Shown here: positions 26,715-35,577 of the stretch, one piece after another
How the letters are laid out: the number at the start of each line of letters is the position of its first letter
Numbering within the stretch: the stretch's first letter is position 1
Program-made: the position numbers and the translations under genes
NCBI GenBank assembly: GCA_005524015.1
Contig: SULG01000001.1
Span: 53,263-117,262 of the forward strand
From: Candidatus Jettenia ecosi
Lineage (GTDB): Bacteria; Planctomycetota; Brocadiia; Brocadiales; Brocadiaceae
Reading direction: 5' to 3'
DNA: 64,000 nucleotides
The notes under the pieces: generated by a model
The model's input: the letters and a program-made list of their open reading frames with translations, nothing else
What the model was told of the DNA's origin: nothing
Databases searched by the model: none

Positions 26715-26826
26715 CGATAAAGAAAGGAAATATGTTGAATCCGAACCGTGAATTTGTCAACAAAGCTTTGATATATCCTTTGTGAACTACAACCTGCAAT
26801 TTTTTGGAGAAGACTAAAATTTTTTA

Positions 26827-27888
26827 TTATATATTTGGCTCTGATACTCCTGCTTCTTGAAATGTAGCCATTTCGTTTAATAGTTTTACACTCGCTTCTA
26901 TCAGATTTATACCTAATGCAGCGCCAGTTCCTTCGCCTAATCTCAGGTTTAAATCCAGGAGAGGAATTTTATCCAATAATTGTAACATAAGCTTATGCCC
27001 CTTTTCTGCAGATATATGGGAAGCAATGAGATATCCCTTTATTTTTGGTTCGATTGCATGAGCAATCAGGGCGCCTGCTGTTGAAATAAAACCATCCAGA
27101 ACTATGGGAATACGGCGCCGTGCGGCGCCTAAACATAAACCAGCGATACCTCCGATTTCGTAACCACCTACCTTTGCTAATACGCCGATCGGGTCGTTGG
27201 GATCAGGTTGATTAACCTGAATTGCTTTTTTTATTACAGAGATCTTTCTTTGCAAGGCATCTCCGTCTAATCCTGTTCCTCGTCCCGTAGCCATATCTAC
27301 ATCCAGTTTTCCCAAAACAGCAAGAATAGCACTGCTTGGGGTGGTATTAGCTATTCCCATATCTCCTACGCCGATAATATCAAGCCCTTCTTTGAGTTCT
27401 TCTTCGAGTAACTCAATACCAGCCTCAAGGGAGTGAATGGCATCTTCCCTCGACATTGCAGGACCTTTTACCATATTCTTTGTACCCAGGCCAATTTTCC
27501 TTATCTGAAAATGGGGACCCGTTAATTCAAGATGCGAGGCGACTCCACAGTCAACCACAATTACCTTTGCGCCAATATGGCGTGCAAGGACGTTAATGGC
27601 AGCACCTCCACTGAGAAAATTTTTAACCATTTCTCTGGTAACTTGCTGTGGAAAAGCGCTTACGCCTTCTTCAACGACCCCGTGGTCTCCTGCCATCGTA
27701 AATATCGTTTTGTGTTTTATTGTGCAATTTACACTATCTCTGATAGAGGTATAAACTGTTGCCAACTCTTCCAGCCTTCCCAGACTGCCGCCGGGAATGG
27801 CAAGCGCATTAAATTTTGCTTTAATATCACCATAGGGGTCTATCACGACCTCTTGTATATGTTCTGTAGTATGTTTTAATAATTTCAT
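26827..27888 (-). CDS. cobT: Nicotinate-nucleotide-dimethylbenzimidazole phosphoribosyltransferase
   Basis: The 353-residue protein matches CobT over its full length: IPGGSLGRLEELA, TMAGDHGVVEEGVSAFPQQVT, MVKNFLSGGAAINVLAR, GVGDMGIANTTPSSAI, KVGGYEIGGIAGL and the catalytic-Glu region LGEGTGAALG near residue 315. It transfers phosphoribose to the lower-ligand base for the nucleotide loop of cobalamin. No other cobalamin gene lies nearby and I see no cobalamin riboswitch upstream. It converges with the HupE-like gene, about 110 bases apart, and diverges from the secretion ATPase operon. Confidence 0.96.
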   Translation of the reverse strand: MKLLKHTTEHIQEVVIDPYGDIKAKFNALAIPGGSLGRLEELATVYTSIRDSVNCTIKHKTIFTMAGDHGVVEEGVSAFPQQVTREMVKNFLSGGAAINVLARHIGAKVIVVDCGVASHLELTGPHFQIRKIGLGTKNMVKGPAMSREDAIHSLEAGIELLEEELKEGLDIIGVGDMGIANTTPSSAILAVLGKLDVDMATGRGTGLDGDALQRKISVIKKAIQVNQPDPNDPIGVLAKVGGYEIGGIAGLCLGAARRRIPIVLDGFISTAGALIAHAIEPKIKGYLIASHISAEKGHKLMLQLLDKIPLLDLNLRLGEGTGAALGINLIEASVKLLNEMATFQEAGVSEPNI

Positions 27889-28002
27889 ATATTAATGGTT
27901 TATAAGTATTGCAATATGCTACGAGTTTTACTATAGTATGTAAACTTTAAAAGGGAACAAAATTTTAATATATCTTAATCATATAATTCAAGCAAATTAA
28001 GT

Positions 28003-29718
28003 ATGAAAGATTTTGTATACCAATTAGAAGAAGCCTTGTTAAAAAGAGGCATGAAAAAAGAGCAGTTAGATAGTGCAAAAGAGCTTCAGAAGAAGGAATG
28101 TATTCAACTGGAGGAAGCACTTGTCAGGCTTGGATATCTGACATATCAGGAAATAATTCAATACCTCGCCGCACTCTACGACATGCCGGTAATTGATCTG
28201 GATAAAATTACTATTTCACCAGAAGCCATTCATTCACTGCCGGTACATCTGGTCAAAAAGCACAATATCATACCCATATCAAAAAATAACGGTACTATCA
28301 CCATTGCCGTAAGCAATCCGCCTAGCCTTGGATTTATCGATAACCTGCGCTTTATGCTTAACGCAGATATCAAATGTGTATTTGCCACACCGGAGAATAT
28401 AAAGAAGATTATTCATAAATATTACGAGCTTGAACCTACGGAAACCGTTGATACCTTATTAAAAGAGCTTAAGACCCCAAAGTCCTCTCTCCGGGAAATA
28501 GCCGTTGAAGAGGGTGAAGATTCTTACGGTGAGGCAAAGGCTATAGAAGATGAAGGTCCAATTATACAACTCGTCTCATTGATCATCAATAAGGCGATTG
28601 TTTCCCGGACTAGTGATATTCATATGGAGCCTCTTTCCAATAGATTACGTATACGATATCGGGTTGATGGGGTATGCCAGGAAGCAGATGTGCTACCCAA
28701 ACGGTTGCAGGATCCTATTATTTCCAGGATTAAGATACTTGCCAATATTGATATTGCTGAAAAGAGGAGGCCTCAGGATGGGCGTATTAGTCTAAAATAT
28801 TCAGGCAAAGAATTCGATATCCGGGTTTCCTGCCTGCCCTCTATTTATGGAGAGAGTGTGGTTATGCGTCTTCTGGAAAAATCGGCTGCCATGATAAACC
28901 TTCAAAATCTTGGCTTCTACGAAAACGACTATAAGCGTTTTTACTCTATAATTAAAAGACCAAATGGCATATTCCTGATTACCGGCCCTACAGGAAGTGG
29001 TAAAACAACTACTTTATATGCGGCTATTAATGAGTTGAATAAGATAGATACAAAGATTATTACCGCAGAAGATCCTATAGAGTATACCCTTCGTGGTGTT
29101 AATCAAAGTGAAATAAACGAGAAAATCGGGTTTAATTTTCCTGCAATCCTGAGGTCTATGCTTCGTCAAGACCCGAATGTTATCCTTGTGGGAGAGATCC
29201 GGGATGCTGAAACAGCGGATACTGCGGTTGCTGCTGCCTTGACAGGGCATCTTGTTTTGAGCACCCTTCATACGAATGATGCTCCTTCAGCTATCACGAG
29301 ATTGATTGATATGGGGGTAAAACCCTTTCTCATTGCTACTTCACTGCAAGGGATAATGGCGCAGCGGCTCGTCAGGATGATCTGTACAGGTTGTAAAGAA
29401 CCTGTTACATATCACCCTGAAAAGCTATTAGAGATGCGGTATGACATAGAAACATTAAAAGATTTTTCCTTTTATAAGGGAAAAGGCTGCAAGAATTGTA
29501 ATAATGTTGGGTATCGTGGCAGACTAGGTATTTATGAACTCTTAGATATGAATGAGACCCTGCGCGATATGACCTATCGCATGGCTGCTACTGACGAGAT
29601 AAGAGAAGCTGCAAGAAATATGGGAATGACTACATTAAAAGAAGATGGATTAAGAAAGGCAAAAGATGGCAAAACGACCCTGGAAGAGGTCGTTATGGTT
29701 ACAGGGATAGAAGACTAA
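28003..29718 (+). CDS. gspE: Type II secretion/type IV pilus assembly ATPase, first copy
   Basis: This 571-residue GspE/PilB-type ATPase has an N-terminal MshEN-like domain (GYLTYQEIIQYLAALYDMPVIDL, HNIIPISKNNGTITIAVSNP). The core has SDIHMEP, RRPQDGRI, the Walker A motif GPTGSGKTTTLY (about 327-338), the Asp box ITAEDPIEY, Walker B NVILVGEIRD and the His box GHLVLSTLHTNDA. A four-cysteine zinc motif follows (CTGC and CKNC before NVGYRGR). It powers pseudopilus or pilus assembly from the cytoplasmic face. A second ATPase of the same family follows 51 bases later, so this operon has two. Confidence 0.94.
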   Translation: MKDFVYQLEEALLKRGMKKEQLDSAKELQKKECIQLEEALVRLGYLTYQEIIQYLAALYDMPVIDLDKITISPEAIHSLPVHLVKKHNIIPISKNNGTITIAVSNPPSLGFIDNLRFMLNADIKCVFATPENIKKIIHKYYELEPTETVDTLLKELKTPKSSLREIAVEEGEDSYGEAKAIEDEGPIIQLVSLIINKAIVSRTSDIHMEPLSNRLRIRYRVDGVCQEADVLPKRLQDPIISRIKILANIDIAEKRRPQDGRISLKYSGKEFDIRVSCLPSIYGESVVMRLLEKSAAMINLQNLGFYENDYKRFYSIIKRPNGIFLITGPTGSGKTTTLYAAINELNKIDTKIITAEDPIEYTLRGVNQSEINEKIGFNFPAILRSMLRQDPNVILVGEIRDAETADTAVAAALTGHLVLSTLHTNDAPSAITRLIDMGVKPFLIATSLQGIMAQRLVRMICTGCKEPVTYHPEKLLEMRYDIETLKDFSFYKGKGCKNCNNVGYRGRLGIYELLDMNETLRDMTYRMAATDEIREAARNMGMTTLKEDGLRKAKDGKTTLEEVVMVTGIED

Positions 29719-29769
29719 AGGATTAAAGAACAAAAAACTTTGTAATACCATTTTGCTTTAAAGCTTTTT

Positions 29770-31518
29770 ATGCAGATGAAAGAAAAAACAAAAGTAAGTT
29801 TAAAGACTGAAGCAAAGAGGAAACTCTTTGGACAAATATTGAAAGATAAAGGCTTAATTACCGAAGACCAAATTCAGGAAGCTCTGGCAATCCAAAGGCG
29901 GAAAGGCGGTTTACTTGGCGATATTTTGACAAATCTTCATTACGTAACGAGCAAACAGATTATGCAAGCCCTGAGTGATTATCTGGGATTAGAGATAGTA
30001 ACGATTGAAGATATGGATATATCACCCGAAATCATTGCTATGGTACCGGCAGCTATTGCACAATTATATCGCATTATCCCCGTTAGCAATAAAAATGGCA
30101 TTCTTGCCATTGTCCAGGCAGATGCCTTAAATTTTGAGACCCTGGATGATTTAAGATTGCTCCTGAAACATTCTATAAAATTGATGCTTTGCCAAAAGGA
30201 TGAAGTCGTCCGCGCCATAGAAAAATATTATCCGAAAAAGCATGAATCTGTTGAACAGCTATTATTGGAATTCAAAGAGGATACATCTTATAACGGATTT
30301 ATCAAGGGAGAGTGTATCGATATTGAAGAGTTAAAAAAGATGGCCGCTACGACTCCTGTGAAAAAATGGGTTAATCTTATGTTTCTGAATGCTATCCTGG
30401 ATAAGGCCAGCGATATACATGTAGAACCATTCGAAGATGAATGTAAAATCCGGTTTCGCATTGATGGCGTGCTGTACGAAAAGATATCTCCGCCAAAACA
30501 GTTAGGAATACCTATTGCCTCACGAATAAAGCTTATATCCGGTATGGATATTTCAGAACGGAGATTGCCGCAGGATGGACGCATTCAATTAAACGTTGGG
30601 GGAACACTTATCGATTTACGTGTTTCTACACTTCCCACGAAATATGGGGAAAGCATTGTTATGCGCTTGTTGAATAAGTCTGTTATGTCTGTCAATTTAA
30701 ATGTATTAGGGTTTCGCCCGGACGAGTTAAAATCGATACACCAATTATTGAATAAACCGAATGGAATAATCCTTGTTACCGGCCCGACAGGTTCCGGAAA
30801 AACAACAACTCTGTATGCGGCGCTCAGTTATTTAAATGATATTGGCACAAAAATTATTACTACTGAAGATCCTGTTGAATATGATATTGACGGACTTATT
30901 CAGGTCCAGATAAACCCATCTATTGACGTGACCTTTGCAAATTGTTTAAGGGCTATTTTACGACAAGATCCTGATATTATTCTTGTCGGTGAAATACGGG
31001 ATGAAGAAACAGCTAAAATTGCCATACAAGCCTCGTTGACTGGGCATTTAGTTTTTAGTACACTGCATACCAATGATGCCCCTACTACGATAACACGTCT
31101 CGTTGACATGGACATTAAGCCGTATCTGATCGCTTCTACGGTAGAAGTAGTTATTAGCCAAAGATTGGTACGTAAAATATGCGTTTCATGTAAAGAAGAA
31201 TATATGCCTTCCGAAGAATCTTTGATGGAATTAAACCTTACACGGGAAGAGGTAAAAGAGAAACAGTTTTTTCGGGGCAAAGGCTGCAATACCTGTCGCA
31301 ATATAGGATATAAGGGACGTATGGGAATATATGAGATTATGGTTATGAATGAAGAGATACGGCGATTAACAATCGAACAGGCGCACACAAATGTAATCAG
31401 GTCAGTTGCAAAAAGGAATGGAATGAATACCTTAAGAGATAGTGGATTAACGGCAGTATACGATGGATTAACGACAATCGAAGAAGTTATGAGAGAAACA
31501 ATGTTGGTAAGTACCTGA
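29770..31518 (+). CDS. gspE: Type II secretion/type IV pilus assembly ATPase, second copy
   Basis: This 582-residue paralog of the preceding ATPase has its own MshEN-like domain (KLFGQILKDKGLITEDQIQEAL, DYLGLEIVTIEDMDI). It has SDIHVEPF, RRLPQDGRIQL, Walker A GPTGSGKTTTLY (about 337-348), ITTEDPVEY, Walker B DIILVGEIRD and the cysteine pairs CVSC and CNTC. No ribosome site is obvious before its ATG. Its last three codons and TGA (31508-31518) lie inside a TAAGTACC repeat element, so the element supplies the stop codon. The two ATPases may have separate roles, such as assembly on different platforms, or one may be a spare. Retraction ATPases (PilT) look different. Confidence 0.93.
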   Translation: MQMKEKTKVSLKTEAKRKLFGQILKDKGLITEDQIQEALAIQRRKGGLLGDILTNLHYVTSKQIMQALSDYLGLEIVTIEDMDISPEIIAMVPAAIAQLYRIIPVSNKNGILAIVQADALNFETLDDLRLLLKHSIKLMLCQKDEVVRAIEKYYPKKHESVEQLLLEFKEDTSYNGFIKGECIDIEELKKMAATTPVKKWVNLMFLNAILDKASDIHVEPFEDECKIRFRIDGVLYEKISPPKQLGIPIASRIKLISGMDISERRLPQDGRIQLNVGGTLIDLRVSTLPTKYGESIVMRLLNKSVMSVNLNVLGFRPDELKSIHQLLNKPNGIILVTGPTGSGKTTTLYAALSYLNDIGTKIITTEDPVEYDIDGLIQVQINPSIDVTFANCLRAILRQDPDIILVGEIRDEETAKIAIQASLTGHLVFSTLHTNDAPTTITRLVDMDIKPYLIASTVEVVISQRLVRKICVSCKEEYMPSEESLMELNLTREEVKEKQFFRGKGCNTCRNIGYKGRMGIYEIMVMNEEIRRLTIEQAHTNVIRSVAKRNGMNTLRDSGLTAVYDGLTTIEEVMRETMLVST

Positions 31519-31580
31519 CCACAAATTTTTGTACATTCTTTTTGTCAACAGAATAGAGAATTCAGAAGACAGAATCCAAA
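31508..31580 (+). repeat. TAAGTACC-family MITE, half copy forming the gspE stop
   Basis: The element begins TAAGTACCTGACCACAAATT at 31508, continues GTCAACAGAATAGAG and GAATTCAGAAGACAGAATCC, and matches one arm of the complete copy at 56027-56195. The ATPase stop TGA (31516-31518) is within its terminal repeat. No partner right end was found. Confidence 0.75.
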
Positions 31581-31620
31581 GAAACGGTGTGACAGAGTAT
31601 CAAGGTGTTTTTGTCTCATA

Positions 31621-31815
31621 ATCCCGAAGGGATGGTATGATTATAGCAAAAGAGCAGAAGAAAGGGTTTGAACCCCGAAGGGGTGGCATGGAAAACCCGT
31701 GTATACCGGTCATTGCCTGGGAATTTGCCGTTGTTTTCTGATAAGTATTTCACCCCTTCAGGGTTATTGATTTTGCGGTTATTCATTATCTATAATCATG
31801 ACAGCCCTTCGGGCT
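31621..31815. repeat. CCCGAAGGG/TATAATCAT element, copy 2
   Basis: The left end ATCCCGAAGGGATGG is followed by TATGATTATAG; the right end is CTATAATCATGACA followed by GCCCTTCGGGC. A nested pair (ACCCCGAAGGGGT and ACCCCTTCAGGGT) lies inside. The layout equals that of the copy at 22300-22450, though the middle differs. Confidence 0.7.
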
Positions 31816-31838
31816 TGAAATAGAGATCATCTTCATGG

Positions 31839-31921
31839 TAAGTACCTGACCACAAATTTTTGTACCTGTATCTTTGTATACAGGGGTTTTCAGTATGCAA
31901 ATATTTATGTTCAGGTACTTA
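31839..31921. repeat. TAAGTACC-family short MITE, complete 83-bp copy
   Basis: Perfect 11-base ends TAAGTACCTGA (31839-31849) and TCAGGTACTTA (31911-31921) flank an internal non-coding piece. The first 27 or so bases match the half copy at 31508. TA at both tips would fit TA-target insertion as by IS630/mariner-type transposases, an inference. Confidence 0.75.
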
Positions 31922-31991
31922 TAACCGGATGATAAGAGAATTTTCATCTTTTTTCGTTCAGCAATAAATCAACACACCTCTGGCTTTAATT

Positions 31992-32019
31992 GTAGAGACG
32001 CAAGATTTTGCGTCTCTAC
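31992..32019. repeat. GTAGAGAC-family inverted repeat, copy 4
   Basis: GTAGAGACGCAA (31992-32003), GATT, then the exact reverse complement (32008-32019). It lies about 100 bases before gspF. Confidence 0.85.
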
Positions 32020-32117
32020 AGGGTAAAAGGAGCAGGTAAGAGGGATGGGTAAGAGAGGTAAGTAAAAAGAAAATTTGTTGAGTTTTATCTTGTAAAATTC
32101 AATCTAAGGTAACATTT

Positions 32118-33377
32118 ATGTCTATTTTTCAATACAGCGCTGTTGATAAAAAGGGACATACCATAAAAGATAAACTTGAGGCATCTGGTTCAGATGATGC
32201 CGTTGCAAAGATACGTGCTCTCGGCTATTTTCCAACAAGCATCAAAGAGGTTTCTTTTCGTCAAAAAGGAAAAGAACTGCCCGTTTCATCCGATAGAGCC
32301 TTAGAAAAACATACCGGAATATCCATCTCTTTTGGCAGGGTCAAATCGAAAGAACTTACGGTATTCACACGGCAACTCGCAACACTTCAGGATGCAGGAC
32401 TCCCTATCATACGAGGGTTAAAAATACTCTCATCTCAAATGAAAAAAGGACTATTTAAAAGAACAATACTGAAAGTTATTGAGGATATTGAGGGTGGAAG
32501 TACGCTTTCCGGAGCTTTTGTAAAACATCCAAGGGTCTTTGATACGTTATATGTTAGCATTGTAAGGGCAGGTGAAGTGAGCGGTACCCTGGATATTATT
32601 TTACAGCGCTTAGCCGATTTTCGGGAAAAGATGGAGCGGCTTATCAGAAAAATAATTAGCGCTATGATTTATCCTGTTGTCGTTATGGTTGTTGCAATAG
32701 GCATTCTTATAGGTCTTATGATTTTCATCGTTCCAAATTTTGCCAAAATATTTGAAGAGTTGGGTCTGGAGTTGCCAGTTCCTACTAAAATGCTTATTCT
32801 GTTCAGTACTATCTTAAAAACGCAATGGATGTGTATTCCTTCCGTACCGGTAGGAGGTTTCATTCTTTATAAATGCCTGGGGAAAATAAAAAAGATGAGG
32901 TTGCTGATAGATAAGACCAAATTTAAATTGCCAATCTTCGGTAATATTATCAATAAATCTACCATATCGAGATTTACCCGCACCCTTGCGACCCTGATAT
33001 CCAGTGGAGTACCAATCTTAGATGCCCTGAATAACGCCAAAGAATCTACCGGGAATGCAGCTATGGCTCAGGCAATCCAGCATATTCATGATAGCATAAG
33101 AGGGGGAGAGAGTATAACGAAGCCTCTGAGAGCCTCTAAAATATGTGATGAAATGGTAGTTAATATGGTGGAGGTCGGAGAGGAAACAGGAGGACTGGAT
33201 GCTATGCTTAATAAGGTAGCAGATAATTATGATGATGAAGTAGATAGGGCAGTGGAGGCTATGGTCAGCTTGATAGAACCTATAATGATTGTATTTCTGG
33301 GAGGTTCAGTTGGTTTTATTGTAATCGCCATGTTTGTGCCACTCATAAAATTAATGCAGGGTATTGGTGGTCAATAA
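32118..33377 (+). CDS. gspF: Type II secretion system inner-membrane platform protein GspF
   Basis: This 419-residue polytopic protein opens with the typical FQYSAVDKKGHTIKDKLEASG segment. It then has two T2SSF domains, the first with TVFTRQLATLQDAGLPIIRGL and VKHPRVFDTLYVSIVRAGEVSG, the second with ISRFTRTLATLISSGVPILDAL and ICDEMVVNMVEVGEETGGLDAML. Membrane segments lie at about 190-215, 240-255 and near the C-terminus (IEPIMIVFLGGSVGFIVIAMFVPL). It forms the inner-membrane platform that couples the ATPases to pseudopilus growth. It is separated from the second ATPase by 599 bases of repeats, which is unusual within such an operon. Confidence 0.95.
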   Translation: MSIFQYSAVDKKGHTIKDKLEASGSDDAVAKIRALGYFPTSIKEVSFRQKGKELPVSSDRALEKHTGISISFGRVKSKELTVFTRQLATLQDAGLPIIRGLKILSSQMKKGLFKRTILKVIEDIEGGSTLSGAFVKHPRVFDTLYVSIVRAGEVSGTLDIILQRLADFREKMERLIRKIISAMIYPVVVMVVAIGILIGLMIFIVPNFAKIFEELGLELPVPTKMLILFSTILKTQWMCIPSVPVGGFILYKCLGKIKKMRLLIDKTKFKLPIFGNIINKSTISRFTRTLATLISSGVPILDALNNAKESTGNAAMAQAIQHIHDSIRGGESITKPLRASKICDEMVVNMVEVGEETGGLDAMLNKVADNYDDEVDRAVEAMVSLIEPIMIVFLGGSVGFIVIAMFVPLIKLMQGIGGQ

Positions 33378-33425
33378 TCTGGTTTGCCAAACTACATTCA
33401 ATGGGGCTGCCTTTGGCGGCAACGC

Positions 33426-33983
33426 ATGAAAAAATATAAAATTTCTGTAGGGCGAGACTTTAGCCTTGTCAGGCAACTTAACAACCGGCTGGGGTTTTTC
33501 GGTAAAAACAAAGGCTTTACCCTGGTAGAACTGATTATTGTTCTGTCTGTTATCGGAATTCTAACAGGTATAATACTTCCTGTTTTTCTGCATGGCGGAC
33601 TTGATGGATCTGTCAGTACATTACGGAGCAGTGTATTTTCTGCAAAGACCCTTGCTATAACGAAACGAAAACCTTGTAGACTGATCTTGAATGCCGATTA
33701 TTATACGAATCCTGATTTCTCACCCTGCACACTCATTGTGGAAGACACAGAAGAGACGTTTAAAAAAAGGTATCAACTTCCGCGGTATATAAGATTTTGG
33801 CAATATAATGCTACGGATTTTACCAGTGGGACAAAAACTATTTACTTCGAGCCTCATGGTATTTCTCATAACGTGGCCAATAATAACGTCCCGCAAGATA
33901 CTATTATTACCTTAAAAGATGTAAAGACGGGGGTAATAACTACCCGGACAATTATTGGTAATACTTGTCAGATGAAAAAATAA
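33426..33983 (+). CDS. Type II secretion pseudopilin (GspH-like)
   Basis: The start is taken at ATG 33426; no strong ribosome site exists and the frame is open to 33384. The prepilin cleavage site is KNKG/FTLVELIIVLSVIGILTG, with Glu at position +5 of the mature protein. The leader before it is about 31 residues, unusually long. Its codons (33445-33480) overlap a dispersed repeat of the TGTAGGGC...TTTAGCCTTG type, so the true leader may have been altered. The mature globular part (YRLPRYIRFWQYNATDF, TIITLKDVKTGVIT) resembles GspH minor pseudopilins. It lies between gspF and a GspI/PilV-like gene. Confidence 0.82.
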   Translation: MKKYKISVGRDFSLVRQLNNRLGFFGKNKGFTLVELIIVLSVIGILTGIILPVFLHGGLDGSVSTLRSSVFSAKTLAITKRKPCRLILNADYYTNPDFSPCTLIVEDTEETFKKRYQLPRYIRFWQYNATDFTSGTKTIYFEPHGISHNVANNNVPQDTIITLKDVKTGVITTRTIIGNTCQMKK

Positions 33984-33998
33984 CAATCGATTTTACGT

Positions 33999-34703
33999 AT
34001 GTTCCCACGATCAAAAAATAAAGAACAAAAGGAACAGGGGTTTACCCTCATTGAGATCCTTGTTGCCATCTTTGTGCTGGTGATTGGCATATTTGGTGTT
34101 ATGGCGCTATTTCCGGTAGGCATACAGAAAACCGGTAAAATTGCGAAGACAACTCTCGGTGCCATTTCAGCCGAGGTTCCCCTTGCTTATGCATCGTATA
34201 AGTATCCGGAGAATTCAGGAGGTCCGGATTATCATATTCAGGATATTGTAAACCTTATATCAGGAACAAATACCCCTGCCTGTTATTTTTATCCAGGTAC
34301 AGGTGTTATTACAATACCAGGTAATTCCCTGTACGGATGGAATACAGTCCTTGTCCCTGTAGATATGAGTACTCCTGGCAATGGGACTGCAACATCGATA
34401 GCAGAAACCTATCTTTTCAGACAACAAACTGCCGTGTACAAGAATTATACAACCAATAATGGCACGGCCACTTTTACGTATAATAGTACGATAGTATCTA
34501 ACGTCTCAAATATCAATACGATTTCGGTCAATCATTTTATCTGCAATATCCAAAATCACATCTGGTATCGTGTAGTAGATGTTAATGAATTGGCGGGTAG
34601 TATAACAATTAAATATCCCTATGAATATGAGACTACAAGCGCTGCTTATATTTCTACAAATACTATTGTGGGTCTCTATAATACCATGCTTACTTCACAT
34701 TAA
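33999..34703 (+). CDS. Minor pseudopilin (GspI/PilV-like)
   Basis: The 234-residue protein has a class III prepilin signal: basic leader MFPRSKNKEQKEQG, then FTLIEILVAIFVLVIGIFGVMALFP with Glu5. The following globular domain is rich in Thr, Asn and Tyr. The VLVIGIFGVMALFPVGIQ helix and the gene order (after GspH-like, before GspJ-like) point to the GspI/PilV group. The leader would be removed by a prepilin peptidase, which is not in this window. Its closest role is as a minor pseudopilus tip or priming subunit. Confidence 0.85.
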   Translation: MFPRSKNKEQKEQGFTLIEILVAIFVLVIGIFGVMALFPVGIQKTGKIAKTTLGAISAEVPLAYASYKYPENSGGPDYHIQDIVNLISGTNTPACYFYPGTGVITIPGNSLYGWNTVLVPVDMSTPGNGTATSIAETYLFRQQTAVYKNYTTNNGTATFTYNSTIVSNVSNINTISVNHFICNIQNHIWYRVVDVNELAGSITIKYPYEYETTSAAYISTNTIVGLYNTMLTSH

Positions 34704-34751
34704 TCTCTCGTGCAATATCTTTATATACATATAAGCAAACGTTAAATCGCT

Positions 34752-35423
34752 ATGGAAAAAAGACGTAATGGTTTTACCTTGCTGGAGTTGTTAATTGTTA
34801 TAGCTCTCATGGCTGTTCTGTGGGGTGTGGCTTATACCCTGTTGTATCAGTCTAAAAAGGTATTTTCTCTATCGGAAAATAAACTGGAAATGTATCAATA
34901 TGCAAGGATAGCCATAAGCGACATTTCCCGAAACCTGAAGGGGGCTATACTGAAAGATACCGTGGATTATTTTAAATCTTTTACCCCGTTGGAAGCAACC
35001 GGACTTACTCCCCCGCCGAAAGACAATAGCAGTATCCTTACCTTTCTATCACTGACGCCGAATGGCTCCTCTACACCAGTTACCCTTATTACCTATTACG
35101 TAAATAACGTAGACGAGTTGATGCTGGCACACTATAATGACGCCTCTTATATCTATGGAAATGTGTCGGGCTTTGATCCTCATGATGCTACATTCTATAA
35201 ACTGGCGGCGAATATAAACTATTTCAACCTCGCATACGGTATTGGAAATACCTGGGTAAATACCTGGGTAAATACCTGGAATAGTACCGATGGAACTACA
35301 ACTGGTCGCTTGCCCGATTCGGTTAAAGTAACATTACAGATATATGGTACAGGCACCGGCGGTATGATGGAAATAGGTACTTTTACCACGGAAATCATGA
35401 TTCCTTGCCGTGTAACGCATTAA
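34752..35423 (+). CDS. Minor pseudopilin (GspJ-like)
   Basis: The 223-residue protein has a short leader MEKRRNG followed by FTLLELLIVIALMAVLWGVAYTLL, a standard prepilin helix with Glu5. The sequence after the helix (YQYARIAISDISRNLKGAIL) matches the GspJ pattern of a helix then a beta-rich domain. A 12-base unit (AATACCTGGGTA) is repeated near 35248-35280, giving NTWVNTWVNTW in the protein. It lies between the GspI-like and GspK-like genes, which is the usual order. Confidence 0.83.
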   Translation: MEKRRNGFTLLELLIVIALMAVLWGVAYTLLYQSKKVFSLSENKLEMYQYARIAISDISRNLKGAILKDTVDYFKSFTPLEATGLTPPPKDNSSILTFLSLTPNGSSTPVTLITYYVNNVDELMLAHYNDASYIYGNVSGFDPHDATFYKLAANINYFNLAYGIGNTWVNTWVNTWNSTDGTTTGRLPDSVKVTLQIYGTGTGGMMEIGTFTTEIMIPCRVTH

Positions 35424-35477
35424 ATCAGATCTTTGGAGACTTTTTTGTATCCCTGTTATCTCTTATTACGATGTAGG

Positions 35478-35495
35478 GCAAGGCTTTAGCCTTGC
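35478..35495. repeat. GCAAGGC-TTTA-GCCTTGC hairpin
   Basis: A small perfect 7-bp-arm stem (35478-35495) follows TGTAGG. A similar TGTAGGGCGAGACTTTAGCC sequence lies in the coding part of the GspH-like gene. There is no T-run, so it is likely a dispersed repeat between the pseudopilin and GspK-like genes. Confidence 0.6.
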
Positions 35496-35577
35496 TCCCC
35501 GCTTAAATACGTACACGGGGAATAGTAACCAGAAAAGGTTGCCCTACACAATGAAATTTAAAATAAAGTAAACTCGT

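Noticed and set aside
27889..28002. Cobalamin riboswitch before cobT
   Set aside because: The 114 bases are AT-rich and too short, with no B12-box-like sequence.
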